NCBI GenBank assembly: GCA_963777565.1 | Contig: CAVZQZ010000009.1 | Coordinates: 496,001 to 560,000 of the forward strand | Source of the DNA: CALMEC01 sp963777565 | Lineage (GTDB): Bacteria; Actinomycetota; Thermoleophilia; Miltoncostaeales; Miltoncostaeaceae | Reading direction: 5' to 3' | DNA length: 64,000 bases | Position numbers and translations under genes: made by a program | The notes under the pieces: model-generated | Told to the model about the DNA's origin: nothing | What the model saw: only the letters and a program-made list of their open reading frames with translations | Databases searched by the model: none | Part shown: one piece after another, positions 7,158 through 17,114 of the stretch | Numbering within the stretch: position 1 is the stretch's first letter | Layout: each line of letters opens with the position of its first letter

Positions 7158-9577
7158 GACCGCAGCTCCGCGCCGAAGCGCTCCTGGAGCGCCGCGACGA
7201 TGGCGGCGACCGGGGCCTCGATCTCCTCGTCTGTGAGCGTGCGGCCGGGGTCGGCGATCGCAAGGCGCAACGCGAGGCTGACTTTCCCCGCCGGGACCGG
7301 GTCGCCGGCGTAGCGGTCGAAGAGCCGCACATCGTGCACGAGCGCGCCACCGGCGGTCCGCGCCGCGGCCGTCACCTCTGCGGCCGTGACCGTGTCGGGC
7401 ACCAACAGGGCGAGATCGCGCCGGGAGACCGGGACCGTCAGGAGGTCTTCGAACTGGGGACGCTCGGTGGGCGCGGCGTCGAGCAGCGCGGCGAGGTCGA
7501 GCCCGAATGCCGCAACGGGCCCTCGCACGTCGAACTCACGCAGCACGAGCGGATGGATCTCCCCCACCCAACCGACCTTGGCGCCCGCGGCCCGCAGCTC
7601 CGCCTGCCGCGCCGGGTGGCCGTAGGTGGCCGCGGCCGGGGCGGCGTCGAGCCGCACGCCCGCCGCGGCGGCGAGTGCCTCGGCGACGCCCTTGGCGCCC
7701 CAGTAGTCGGTCGTGCGGGCGGGGGCGCGCCAGTGCTCGCGCTCGGGCTGGCCGAACATCAGCCCGACGATCCACTCGCGCTCGTCGGCGAAGCCGTCGT
7801 CGCGCGGCGCGTAGGTGCGCCCAACCTCGAAGATCGCTCCGGTCGGATGCTGGTGCGCCTGATTCCGGGCGGCTGCGCGGAGCAACCCGGGCAGGAGTGA
7901 CCGGCGCATCACGGCCATCTCCTCCGACAGCGGGTTGCTGAGGCGAACGACGTCGCGGCGCGGGTCGTCGGCCGCCAGGTGCAGCTTGTCGGCGTCGCTC
8001 GCGGGAACGAAGCGGTAGCTGATCGCCTCGGAGAAGCCCAGATCGGCGGCGAGCCTCGCGGCCCGGACCCGCAGGGCCTGGGTCGGCGTACGCTTCGCCT
8101 TCGCAACCAGTCGTGGAAGCTCGGCCGGGACGTCGTCGAGGCCGGTGTGGCGTCCGATCTCCTCGATCAGGTCGATCTCGCGCCGCAGGTCATCGCCCCG
8201 CCAGAACGGCACGGTCACGGTGAGGGCATCGGGCCCCTCCGTGACCTCGCATCCGACGCTCCGGAGGATCTCGGCCGACCGGTCCGCCGGTGTGGGCATC
8301 GCGAGGATCGCCGCCGCCCGGGCGTGACGCACCCGGATGGGCTGCGGGAGGGGCTGCTCCACATGCGCGTCGAGCGTCCCCGGCACCAGTGTCGCGCCGC
8401 ACAGCTCGATGAGGAGCCGGCTGGCGATGGCCATCCCCACGGGAGGAAGCCTCCGTGGAAGTCCCTTCTCGAACCGGCTGCTCGACTCGGTGCGCAGCCC
8501 GAGGTCCCACGAGGTCGCCAGCAGGTTGGGTCCGTCGAAGTTCGCGGCCTCGAGCAACACCCGGGTCGTCGCGTCGTTGACCTCCGCAAACTCGGCGCCG
8601 AAGATCCCGGCGATCACCGCGGGCCGGTCGGCGTCGCAGATCGTGAGCATCGACGAGTCGAGCGTCCGCTCGACGCCATCGAGCGTCGTGATCGGCTCCC
8701 CGTCGCCCGCCCGCCGTACGACCACCGTCGCGCCGCTCATCCGGCCGAGGTCGAAGGCGTGCAGGGGCTGGCCGGTCAGGAGCATCACGTAGTTCGTCAC
8801 GTCCACCACGTTGGAGATCGCGCGCATGCCCGCCGCCTCCAGTCGGGCCCGCAGCCAAGCGGGCGACGGCCCGAGCTCGACGCCCGTGAACACGCGGGCC
8901 ATGTACCGGGGGCACAGATCCGGGGCGTCCACCCGCAGGGTGACGTGCTCTTCGACCGAGCCCTGCCCGGACGTGACGGGCTCGTCGGTGACGGGTGGGC
9001 AGAGCGGGGCCCCGGTGACCGCGGACACCTCGCGGGCGATGCCCCACACCCCGAGCAGATCGGGCCGGTTCGCCGAGAGCTCGAACTCGAGGATCGTCTC
9101 CGACAGCGGCAGGACCTCGGCGAGCGGGGTGCCGGGAGGCAGATCGGTCTCGAGCACCATGATCCCGTCGTGGTCGTCGCCGAGCTCCAGCTCGCGCTCC
9201 GAGAGGATCATCCCGCGACTCTCGATGCCCCGAAGCTTCGCGACGCCCAGGGCACGGCCGTCGGGCATCACCGCCCCCGGGAGCGCCACCGCGACGGTCT
9301 GGCCGGTCGCGACGTTCGGCGCGCCGCAGACGATCTGCTGCTCCTGCCCCGTGCCGACGTCGACGCGGCAGAGCCGGAGCCGGTCGGCGTCGGGGTGCTG
9401 CACCGCCTCGATGACCTTCCCTACCCGGTAGTTCGCGAGGTTGCCGTTGGTGTCGGGAACGCCCCGGCGATGGATCGCCTCCACCTTGATGCCGGCCGCC
9501 ACCAGCCGCTCGGACAGGTCCTCAGCCGAGAGCCCGTGCTCGACGTACTCCCGCAACCACGACATCGGGACCTTCAT
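7154..9577 (-). CDS. pheT: Phenylalanine-tRNA ligase beta subunit
   Basis: Non-catalytic, tRNA-binding and editing subunit of the alpha2-beta2 synthetase. From ATG 9577 the protein is 807 residues and starts MKVPMSWLREYVEHGLSAED, the usual N terminus; an open frame further upstream has no homology. It contains the tRNA-binding OB domain (residues about 40-155), the B3/B4 editing region, the B5 domain and a C-terminal ferredoxin-like anticodon-binding domain ending near residue 800. Encoded 91 bp after pheS. Confidence 0.95.
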   Translation of the reverse strand: MKVPMSWLREYVEHGLSAEDLSERLVAAGIKVEAIHRRGVPDTNGNLANYRVGKVIEAVQHPDADRLRLCRVDVGTGQEQQIVCGAPNVATGQTVAVALPGAVMPDGRALGVAKLRGIESRGMILSERELELGDDHDGIMVLETDLPPGTPLAEVLPLSETILEFELSANRPDLLGVWGIAREVSAVTGAPLCPPVTDEPVTSGQGSVEEHVTLRVDAPDLCPRYMARVFTGVELGPSPAWLRARLEAAGMRAISNVVDVTNYVMLLTGQPLHAFDLGRMSGATVVVRRAGDGEPITTLDGVERTLDSSMLTICDADRPAVIAGIFGAEFAEVNDATTRVLLEAANFDGPNLLATSWDLGLRTESSSRFEKGLPRRLPPVGMAIASRLLIELCGATLVPGTLDAHVEQPLPQPIRVRHARAAAILAMPTPADRSAEILRSVGCEVTEGPDALTVTVPFWRGDDLRREIDLIEEIGRHTGLDDVPAELPRLVAKAKRTPTQALRVRAARLAADLGFSEAISYRFVPASDADKLHLAADDPRRDVVRLSNPLSEEMAVMRRSLLPGLLRAAARNQAHQHPTGAIFEVGRTYAPRDDGFADEREWIVGLMFGQPEREHWRAPARTTDYWGAKGVAEALAAAAGVRLDAAPAAATYGHPARQAELRAAGAKVGWVGEIHPLVLREFDVRGPVAAFGLDLAALLDAAPTERPQFEDLLTVPVSRRDLALLVPDTVTAAEVTAAARTAGGALVHDVRLFDRYAGDPVPAGKVSLALRLAIADPGRTLTDEEIEAPVAAIVAALQERFGAELRS

Positions 9578-9668
9578 ACGCTGCAGCCCCGATCGAGGCT
9601 TGAGCCGCCCCGAAGGGGTCGCGGAGAGGCCGCCCAAGCGCCGTGTCGAGCGGAGCGGAGAGAAGCCA

Positions 9669-10682
9669 TCATGCGAATTGCTCCAGGAAGCGCAGGTCGC
9701 TGTCGAAGAGCTGGCGGAGGTCGCTGATGCCGTGACGGAGCATCGCGACGCGGTCGAGGCCCATGCCCCAGGCGAAGCCGGTCCACCGCTCCGGGTCGAT
9801 GCCGACGAAGCCGAAGACGTTCGGGTCGACCATCCCGGCGCCGAGGAGCTCCAGCCACTGTTGGCGGCCGTGGCGATCCGTCCAGAGCACGTCGACCTCG
9901 ACCGACGGCTCGGTGAACGGGAAGTAGTCGGGCCGCAGGCGGATTGCGAAGCTCGGGCCGAGGAGCTCCTTGACGAAGTGCTGGAGCATGCCCTTGAGGT
10001 GCGCCATCGAAAGCCCCTCGTCCACGGCGAGCCCTTCGAGCTGGTGGAACATCGGGCTGTGCGTCGCGTCGACGTCGTCGCGCCGGTAGACGGTCCCGGG
10101 GCAGACCACGTAGATCGGCGGCTCCCGGTGCTCCATCACCCGCACCTGCACCGGCGACGTGTGCGCGCGCAGCAGCTTGTCCGGGTGGCCCGCGATGTAG
10201 AAGGAGTCGTGCGGGCTCCGGGCGGGGTGGCCGTCGGGTGTGTTGAGGGCGGTGAAGTTGTGGTAGGTGTCCTCCACCTCGGGGCCGTCGGCGACCTCCC
10301 AGCCCATCCCGAGGAAGATCTCCTCCACCTCGCGCTGCAACTGGCTGATGACGTGCAGTGCCCCGGCCCGGTAGGGGTCGCCCGCCAGGGTAATGTCGAC
10401 GCGCTCGCCGGCGAGGCTCGCGCCGAGCTCGGCGGCCTCGAGCTCCTCGATCCGCGCGGTGAGCGCGGCCTCCACCGCCTTGCGCGCCTCGTTCGCCCGC
10501 TTGCCGACCGGCCCCCGCTCATGCGGCGGCAGCGCGCCGATTCCTGCCAGCACCTCGGCCAAGGAGCTCTTGCGGCCGGTGTGGCGCACGCGCGCGTCCT
10601 CCAGGCCCGCGAGATCGCCCGCGGCCGCGATCGCCGCGAGCGCTGCGGACTGGATGGAATCGATGTCGTGGTCGGCGCTCAC
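9669..10682 (-). CDS. pheS: Phenylalanine-tRNA ligase alpha subunit
   Basis: Catalytic class II subunit, 337 residues, normal length. An N-terminal coiled-coil (about 1-90) precedes the catalytic core with GTVYRRDDVDATHSPMFHQ (motif 2 region) and GMGLDRVAMLRHGISDLR (motif 3) near the end. Start is GTG 10682 with a weak upstream ribosome site. It begins 63 bp after the ferritin-like gene ends; pheT follows on the same strand. Confidence 0.95.
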   Translation of the reverse strand: MSADHDIDSIQSAALAAIAAAGDLAGLEDARVRHTGRKSSLAEVLAGIGALPPHERGPVGKRANEARKAVEAALTARIEELEAAELGASLAGERVDITLAGDPYRAGALHVISQLQREVEEIFLGMGWEVADGPEVEDTYHNFTALNTPDGHPARSPHDSFYIAGHPDKLLRAHTSPVQVRVMEHREPPIYVVCPGTVYRRDDVDATHSPMFHQLEGLAVDEGLSMAHLKGMLQHFVKELLGPSFAIRLRPDYFPFTEPSVEVDVLWTDRHGRQQWLELLGAGMVDPNVFGFVGIDPERWTGFAWGMGLDRVAMLRHGISDLRQLFDSDLRFLEQFA

Positions 10683-10745
10683 CGGCCAGGCAGGGTACCA
10701 GCAGCGCCCCGGGCATTCGCCCGGCCGGACGCGGCTCGTGGGCGG

Positions 10746-11433
10746 TCAGGCAGGCAGCTCACCCCGCTCGCGCAGCCGCTCGGCCTCCATGCGCTCGGCC
10801 GCCCACTCGCGGGCCCGCGCTTCGCGCTCGGCGGTGTCCGCCTCCGCGCGCCGCACGACGTCGCCGTACTCGCCGGCCTTCCACTCGTCGAGCAGGTTGC
10901 GCACGTAGCGGGCGTGGTGGCGACTCGTCGGCGATGATCTCGCCGATCTTCTCGGCGATCTCGGGGGCCTGGTCCTCGAAGCTCCGCCGATGCGCCTCGA
11001 ACGAGACGAGGGCTCGCTGCTCGACAGCCTGGAACAGCACGAGGACGGGGATGATGCGGTCGAGGCCGACGGTCTCGCCGACGGTCGGGAGGATCTCCTC
11101 GATGTCGTTGAGGGTGTCGACGATGAGCTTGCCGCCGATGGTGATGTGGTCGGGCTCCGACGAGGGCTCGAAGGGCTCGACCCCGAGCTGCTCCATGATC
11201 TCGCCGAAGTAGCGGCCGTGCTTCTCCTCGTCCGCGGCGTGGCGGGCGAACTTCGCCGCGAGCGCGGGGTCGTCGGTTGTCGCCTCGAGCACGCGAAGCT
11301 CCGCGGCGCCCTGGATCTCGGCGCATCGGAACGCGTTCAGCATCTCGATGCGCTTCTCGAACTCGAGGTCGCCCAGGAACTCCGCGTACTCCTCGGGCGT
11401 GGTCAGGACATGTGCGGCATCCGTGGGGTCCAC
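10746..11433 (-). CDS. Ferritin-like diiron protein, one frameshift
   Basis: A four-helix ferritin/rubrerythrin-like protein of about 228 residues. Iron-ligand motifs are visible: EKRIEMLNAFRCAEIQGAAE in helix 1, ADEEKHGRYF in helix 2, and a C-terminal ADE followed by HHARYVRNLLDEWKAGEYG. The last part is in another frame: a one-base insertion near 10920 must be corrected. AAGGAGG lies four bases before the GTG start at 11433. The start lies inside the 3' end of bioD, suggesting co-transcription with the biotin genes. Specific activity unknown. Confidence 0.7.
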
Positions 11434-12207
11434 GTGGCCTCCTTCGTGTCGGTTGGGGGTGACAGACGTTCCAGGTCGCGCCGGAAGCGCTCCCGCGACC
11501 ACGTTCCGCCCAGGATCGGGTCGAGCCCGGCGGGTCCGATCTCCGCGAGCCGGCCGGCCGCGCCCGACTCGGTGTCGATGCGCGGGTCGTCGGGGATGAC
11601 GCCGAGGAGCGGCACCGGGGTGAGCCGGGCGAGCGCTCCGGGGTTGGTGAGCGCATCGAGCGACGGCTCCTCGGGGAATCCGCGAGATCACGACGCCGAG
11701 CACGGTGAGGCCGCGGCGGTGTGCGGCCTCGAGCGTGAGCAGGATGTGGTTGAGGGTCCCGAGGCCGGGCCGGGCGACGACGACCACGGGCAGGTCGAGC
11801 AGCGCGGCGAGGTCGGCCAGTCGACACGCCGTCCGAGAATGGCACGAGCGAGGCCGCCGGCGCGCCTCGACGATGACCGTGTCGTAGCGCGCGGCGAGGT
11901 CGTCGTAGGCGCGACGCACCAGCGCCGGGTCGAGCCGCACGCCCTCGCGTGCAGCCGCGACGGACGGAGCGAGCGGGTCGCGCAGGCGGTACGGGCGAGA
12001 TCGCGTCAAGGGGCTCGTCGATGCCGAGCAGCGTTCTGGCAGAACTCCGCGTCGCCCACGATGGTGCCGTCGTCGCCGGTCTGGCCGGGCTTGAGGCACA
12101 CGGCCGTCCGTCCCTGGCGCTGAGCGCACAGACCGATGCGCCGCGCTCACGACGGTCTTGCCGACGCCGGTGTCGGTTCCGTCACGAAGATCCCGTTGTC
12201 GAGTCAC
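11403..12207 (-). CDS. bioD: ATP-dependent dethiobiotin synthetase, frameshifted
   Basis: Closes the ureido ring of dethiobiotin from diaminopelargonate, CO2 and ATP. The P-loop TGVGKT is at the N terminus; later come AYDDLAARYDTVIVE, LAALLDLPVVVVARPGLGTL, HILLTLEAAHRRGLTVLGVV and LLGVIPDDPRIDTESG. These lie in three frames, so at least four small indels interrupt the gene (near the start, about 12060-11990, 11850 and 11690). Each piece is well conserved with no nonsense mutations inside. The GTG start overlaps the bioF stop by 4 nt and the 3' end overlaps the ferritin-like gene by about 30 nt. Confidence 0.75.
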
Positions 12208-13379
12208 ACCACCGCCTCCCGCACCCCCGCCAGGGCGCGCAGAGCCCAGTCGAGGTGGCCCTCGTCGTGGGTGGCCATCACCGTGAGGCGCAGCCGGGCG
12301 GTGCCGGGCGGCACCGACGGCGGGCGGATCGCCGGGCGCCCAGACCCGCTCCCGCCGCAGGGCGCGCCGCGGCTGCGAGCGCGGCGGCGGCCTCGCCGAT
12401 CAGGACCCCCACGACCGCCGAGTCGGTGGGCAGCACCTCGTAGCCCAGCTCGCGGACGCCGGTGACGAGGCGGGCGACCAGGGCGTGCAGCCGCTCGCGA
12501 CGCTCCGGCTCGTCGCGCACGATGTCGAGCGCCGCGAGCGCCGCCCCGGTCGCGGCCGGAGCCAGCGCGGTGGTGAAGACGAATCCGCGGTCGCGCGTGC
12601 GCAGGTAGTCGCAGAGGTCCGGTCGCCGGCCACGTAACCCGCCCTGCGCGCCGAGGGCCTTCGACAGCGTGCCCATGACCACCGGACGCGCCCCTCGAGC
12701 CCGAAGTGCTCGATCGCGCCGGCGCCGTTCGGCCCGAGCACACCGGTCGCGTGCGCCTCGTCGACCATGAGCATGCAGTCGTGGCGCTCCGCCAGCTCGA
12801 CGATCGCCGGCAGCGGCGCGAGGTCGCCGTCCATGCTGAAGACGGTGTCGGTGACGATCAGCCGGCGCCGGGCCGGGCCCGCGTCGCGGATCGCGGTCTC
12901 GAGCGCCTCGGCATCGGCGTGGGCGTAGCGCACCACCCGCGCGCCGCGACAGGCGGCAGCCGTCGATGAGGCTCGCGTGGTTCAGCTCGTCGGAGAACAC
13001 CACGTCGTCGCGCCCGACGAGCGCGGGGATCGTGCCGACGTTCGCCTGGAAGCCGGTCGGGAACACCAGCGCGTCGTCGACGCGCTTGAGCGCCGCGATG
13101 CGCTCCTCGAGCCGCCGGTGCAGGTCGAGGCTCCCGGTGACCAGCCGCGATGCGCCCGCGCCGGCGCCGTACGCGTCGAGCGCCGCGTGGGCGCCGGCGA
13201 TCACCCGCGGGTCGTCGGCGAGGCCGAGGTAGTTGTTCGACGCCAGCAGCAGGTGGCGCTCACCGTCGATCGTCACCTCCGGGCCGGGGGCGCCGGCGCA
13301 GTAGGTGAGCACCCGCAGCAGGTCGCTGTCGCGCAGGTCGTCGAGGGCGTCATCGCAGCCAGTCGAGCCCGTGGCTCAC
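12204..13379 (-). CDS. bioF: 8-amino-7-oxononanoate synthase, frameshifted
   Basis: PLP enzyme condensing pimeloyl thioester and alanine. The N terminus from GTG 13379 reads SHGLDWLR, then after a one-base shift DDALDDLRDSDLLRVLTY. LLASNNYLGLADDP, VFPTGFQANVGTIPAL and DELNHASLIDGCRLSR follow; a second frame carries VFSMDGDLAPLPAIVELAER and MLMVDEAHATGVLGPNGAG; a third carries MGTLSKALGAQGG with the PLP lysine, then FVFTTALAPAATGAAL. At least five indels are needed. GTGA overlap with bioA upstream and GTGA overlap with bioD downstream. Confidence 0.78.
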
Positions 13380-14721
13380 GCCGCGGCCCCCGCGACGCCC
13401 ACGGTCGCGGCCGCCGATGCCGACGCCGCGGCGACCACCGCCCGCGTGATCCGCGCGACGTCGTCGTCGCCGGTCACGTACGGCGGCATCGTGTAGACGA
13501 GGTCGCGGAACGGGCGCAGCCACACTCCCTCGCGCACGGCCGCCCTCGTGGCCGCCGCCGATGTCGACCGGACGGTCGAGCTGCACCACCCCGATCGCAC
13601 CGAGCACCCGCACGTCGCCGCACGCCCGGCGACGTCGCGGGCGCGGCGCAAGCCCCGCGCGCAGGCCGGCCTCGATCCTGGCGACCTCGCCGGCCAGCGT
13701 CGCCGGCGAGCAGCAGGTCGATCGATGCGAGCGAGACGGCCGCCGCGAGCGGGATTGCCCATGAACGTCGGTCCGTGGGCGAGGACGGGCACGTCGCCGC
13801 GAGCGATCCCGGCGGCCACCGCGGTCGGCGCAGAGCGTCGCGGCCATCGTGAGGTAGCCGCCGGTCATCGCCTTGCCGACGCACATGACGTCCGGGCTCA
13901 CGCCGGCGTGCTCGGCGGCGAAGAGGGCGCCGGTGCGGCCGAACCCGGTGGCGATCTCGTCGAACACGAGCAGCAGGTCGTGCTCGTCGGCCAGTCTCGC
14001 GAAGGGCGCCGAGGTAGCCGGGGTGATGGAAGCGCATCCCCCCCGCGCCCTGCACGACCGGCTCGACGATGATCGCGGCGAGCTCGTCGGCGTGCGCCTC
14101 GACGAGCCGGCGCAGGTCGGTCGACGTACGCGGGGTCGGGCGGCACGTCGAAGCCGTCGGGTGGCGCCGGCGGCGAACACCTGCTCCGGTAGCACGCCGC
14201 TCCACAGATGGTGCATGCCGCTGTCGGGGTCGCACAGCGACATCGGGCTGGAGCGTGTCGCCGTAGTAGCCGCCGCGCCATGTGAGCAGGCGGCTGCGCT
14301 CCGGACGTCCCTGCGAGCGCCAGTACTGGAGGCACATCTTCACGGCGACCTCGACGGCCACCGAGCCGGAGTCGCAGAGGAATACGTGCTGGAGCGGCTC
14401 GGGGGTGATCTCCACGAGCCGGGTCGCAAGCTCCACCGCCGGCGCGTGAGTGAGCCCGCCGAACATCACGTGGCTCATGCGCCCGAGCTGGTCGCGCACC
14501 GCCTCGTCGAGGACCGGGTGGCGGTAGCCGTGGATGGCCGACCACCACGACGACATGCCGTCGACGAGCTCGCTCCGCCCCTCGACCGGCTCGGCCAGGC
14601 ATGCAGCCGCACGCCCTGAGCGGACTCGACGACGAGCGGTTCCTGCGCCCCGGGCATGGGCGCGTACGGATGCCAGACGTGCCGGCGGTCGAGCGCGAGC
14701 GCGCAGGGCGCGCGCGTTCAC
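13376..14721 (-). CDS. bioA: Adenosylmethionine-8-amino-7-oxononanoate aminotransferase, heavily frameshifted
   Basis: Makes 7,8-diaminopelargonate with S-adenosylmethionine as amino donor. Recognisable parts in order: WHPYAPMPGAQEPLVVESAQ, DGMSSWWSAIHGYRHPVLDE, FLCDSGSVAVEVAVKMCLQY, RLLTWRGGYYGDTL, IVEPVVQGAGGMRFHHPGYL, LLLVFDEIATGFGRTGALFA, DVMCVGKAMTGGYLTMA (PLP lysine) and VLAHGPTFMGNP. They fall in all three frames, so ten or so single-base indels are implied. Adjacent pieces abut without lost residues, and no internal stop lies in the correct frame. GTG start overlaps the bioB stop. Confidence 0.78.
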
Positions 14722-15721
14722 CGGGCCGGCGGGCGCACGGGCATGCCGAGGTCGTCGAGCCATGCGCATGTCCGTCGCCGGCGGCTGGCCGGCGGTGGTG
14801 AGGTAGTTGCCGACGATCATCCCGTTGACCCCGCCGACCAGGCCGAGGGCTTGCAGCGTCGCGCAGCACCAGCTCGCGCCCCCCGGCGTACCGGATGATG
14901 ATGTCGGGGAACATCAGGCGGAAGATCGCGATCGCGCGCAGCGCGTCGGACGGCGCCAGCGGTCGGCTGGTCGGCGAGCGGCGTGCCGGGACGCGGGTTG
15001 AGGAAGTTGAGCGGGATCTCGTCCGGCTCGAGGTCACGCAGCTCGTTCGGCGAACTCGAGACGCTGCTCCCAGGTCTCGCCCATCCCGAGGATGCCGCCG
15101 GAGCACAGGCCCATGCCGACCTCCTTGACAAGCCGGCAGGTCTCGACGCGCTCCTCCCAGGTGTGGGTGCTTACGATCTGCGGGAAGAAGCTGCGCGAGG
15201 ACTCGAGGTTGTGGTTGTAGCGGTACACCCCGGCGTCGCGCAGCGACTCGGCCTGCGGACGGGTGATGAGCCCGAGCGAGCAGTCCACGTCGAGCGACGT
15301 CTCGCTGCGGATCGGCCTCGACTGCGCGCAGCACCTGGTTCATGAGGCGCGTGTCCGGTCCCCGCACCGCGACGACGATGCAGAAGTGCGCTGGCACCGG
15401 ACGCCTCGGTGGCGCGCGCCGCGGCGAGCACCTCCTCGAGCGGCAGGAACGGGTGCCGCTGGGCGGGCGAGTCGAAGTGGATCGACTGCGAGCAGAAGCC
15501 GCAGTCCTCCGAGCACCCGCCGGTCTTCGCGCTGATCAGCGACTCGAGCTCGACGCCGTCGCCCCACCATTGCGCCGCACCTCGTGGGCGAGGTTGAGAA
15601 GGGCGGGGAGCTCGGATGCGGGCAGGTCGACCAGGGCGCGGGCCTCGTCGACGTCGATCGGCCGCTTGTCCGCCAGGACGCGCTCGGCGAGCGATGAGAT
15701 CACTGCGGTTTCGTTCGTCAC
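14718..15721 (-). CDS. bioB: Biotin synthase (radical SAM), frameshifted
   Basis: Inserts sulfur into dethiobiotin. The radical SAM cluster motif CSEDCGFCSQS is intact, followed by FCIVVAVRGPD, YRYNHNLESSRSFFPQIVST, GMGLCSGGILGMGETWEQRL, EIPLNFLNPRPGTPLADQP and GMIVGNYLTTAGQPPATDM. Six or seven indels separate these blocks. GTG 15721 is the first start and gives the short N-terminal helix expected. First gene of the bioB-bioA-bioF-bioD series; the promoter should lie in the 31 bp before it or further upstream. Confidence 0.8.
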
Positions 15722-15752
15722 GGCTCGACCCTATCAGCCGTGACGACGGGGC

Positions 15753-16571
15753 TTAGTCGCTCGGCGTCGCCCGCTGACGACGCGCCTCGGCGAGCAGGAT
15801 CGCTCCCGCCGCGGCGACGTTGAGCGACTCGGCGCCGGGGTCCTGGGGAATGGTGACGCGCTCCACCTGCCCGGCGGCCTGGAGCGGGCCGAGCGACTGC
15901 TCGAGGCCGCCGCGCTCGGCGCCCAGGGCGATGACGGCCGGTGCGGCGAGGTCGACCTCCCACGGCGGCAGGCCGCCCGTGGTGACCGCCGCGACCACCC
16001 GCACCCCCGCGCGGGTCGCGAGGTCCTCGGCCCGCACGCCGTCAAGCACGGGGATGGTGAACGTCGCGCCCATCGCGGCTCGCACCGCCTTGGGGTTGGA
16101 GGCGTCGGCGGAGCCCGGCGCGAGCGCGATCCAATCGCAGCCCAGCGCCGTCGACGTGCGGATGAGGGTCCCGACGTTGCCCGGGTCGCCCACGCCCGCG
16201 AGCCACAGCGCGAGGCTGGGCGGCATGGTGACGTTGCTGAAGCTGTACGGCCCCGGCTGGGGGAACACCCCGATCATCCGGGGTGCGGCGGCGAGGCCGC
16301 TCACCTGCTTGAGCAGATCCGACGGGACGGCGTATCGCTCCTCGATGTCGGCGGTCGCCGCCAGGCGGGGGTCGTCGTCCGGCACGCGGTCGGCGTCGAC
16401 GAGCAGCGCCTCGGGACGCAGGCCCGCGCCGAGCGCGGCGTCGATGAGGTCCTCGCCCTCGAGCACGACGAGGCGCCGGTCCCGGCGAACGCGCTTCGCC
16501 TCCAGCGCTCGCACCAGGGCGAGCGCCGGGTTTCGGGACGAGCTAACCCGCCGCAGCGGCCGTGCGCGCAT
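15753..16571 (-). CDS. SpoU/TrmH-family RNA 2'-O-methyltransferase
   Basis: A 272-residue SPOUT methyltransferase. An N-terminal substrate-binding domain is followed by the knotted domain with GVGDPGNVGTLIRTSTALGC (about 155-174), ALGAERGGLEQSLG and the SAM-binding end SLNVAAAGAILLAEARRQR. Homologues methylate ribose in rRNA or tRNA. The ATG at 16571 overlaps the end of rplT by 29 nt, and the location after rplT is the classic place for this rRNA methylase family. Exact target nucleotide cannot be read from sequence. Confidence 0.85.
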   Translation of the reverse strand: MRARPLRRVSSSRNPALALVRALEAKRVRRDRRLVVLEGEDLIDAALGAGLRPEALLVDADRVPDDDPRLAATADIEERYAVPSDLLKQVSGLAAAPRMIGVFPQPGPYSFSNVTMPPSLALWLAGVGDPGNVGTLIRTSTALGCDWIALAPGSADASNPKAVRAAMGATFTIPVLDGVRAEDLATRAGVRVVAAVTTGGLPPWEVDLAAPAVIALGAERGGLEQSLGPLQAAGQVERVTIPQDPGAESLNVAAAGAILLAEARRQRATPSD

Positions 16572-16914
16572 CACGGGCGCGCGCGCAGAGCTGGGCGAAC
16601 GCCTCCGGCTCGTGCGTTGCCAGGTCGGCAAGCATCTTGCGGTTGAGCTCCACGCCGGCGAGCGCCATGCCGTGCATGAACTCCGAGTACGTCAGGCCGT
16701 TGAGGCGCGACGCCGCGTTGATGCGGGCGATCCAAAGGCGGCGGAAGTCGCGCTTGCGGACCCTACGGTCGCGGTAGGCGTAGCGCAGCGACCGTTGCAC
16801 CTGCTCTTTCGCGCGACGGTAGGAGCTCTTCTTGGTGCCGAAGTAGCCACGGGCCTGGGCGAGCACCTTGCGGCGCTTCTTGCGGGCGTTGACGGAGCGC
16901 TTGACGCGGGCCAT
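16543..16914 (-). CDS. rplT: 50S ribosomal protein L20
   Basis: Early-assembly protein of the large subunit, 123 residues. It starts MARVKRSVNARKKRRKVLAQ and has LRYAYRDRRVRKRDFRRLWI and the C-terminal FAQLCARARDA region. It begins directly after the rpmI stop with no gap. Many bacteria use L20 to repress this operon through a leader RNA; I see no clear leader structure here. Confidence 0.97.
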   Translation of the reverse strand: MARVKRSVNARKKRRKVLAQARGYFGTKKSSYRRAKEQVQRSLRYAYRDRRVRKRDFRRLWIARINAASRLNGLTYSEFMHGMALAGVELNRKMLADLATHEPEAFAQLCARARDARTAAAAG

Positions 16915-17112
16915 CTATCGCCTCCCCAGCAGGCGCAGCACGTGCTTGGTGTTGACCGGGTCGAGCTCGTCGTTGGAGCCGAGCTGGCGCTTCTTCTTCC
17001 CGGTCATGTTCTCGAGGTTGTGACGCTTGCCCGAGTGGACGTACATCACCTTGCCCTTGGGCGTCACTTTGAACCGCTTCGACGCCGAGCGGTTGGTCTT
17101 CATCTTCGGCAT
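16915..17112 (-). CDS. rpmI: 50S ribosomal protein L35
   Basis: A 65-residue basic protein, MPKMKTNRSASKRFKVTPKG at the N terminus and VNTKHVLRLLGRR at the end, as in all L35 proteins. It lies 2 bp after infC and abuts rplT, forming the conserved infC-rpmI-rplT operon. Confidence 0.97.
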   Translation of the reverse strand: MPKMKTNRSASKRFKVTPKGKVMYVHSGKRHNLENMTGKKKRQLGSNDELDPVNTKHVLRLLGRR

Positions 17113-17114
17113 GG

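Noticed and set aside
11403..16000. Several 60-400-codon plus-strand frames across the bio genes
   Set aside because: They are shadows; the minus strand carries all recognisable biotin-enzyme motifs.
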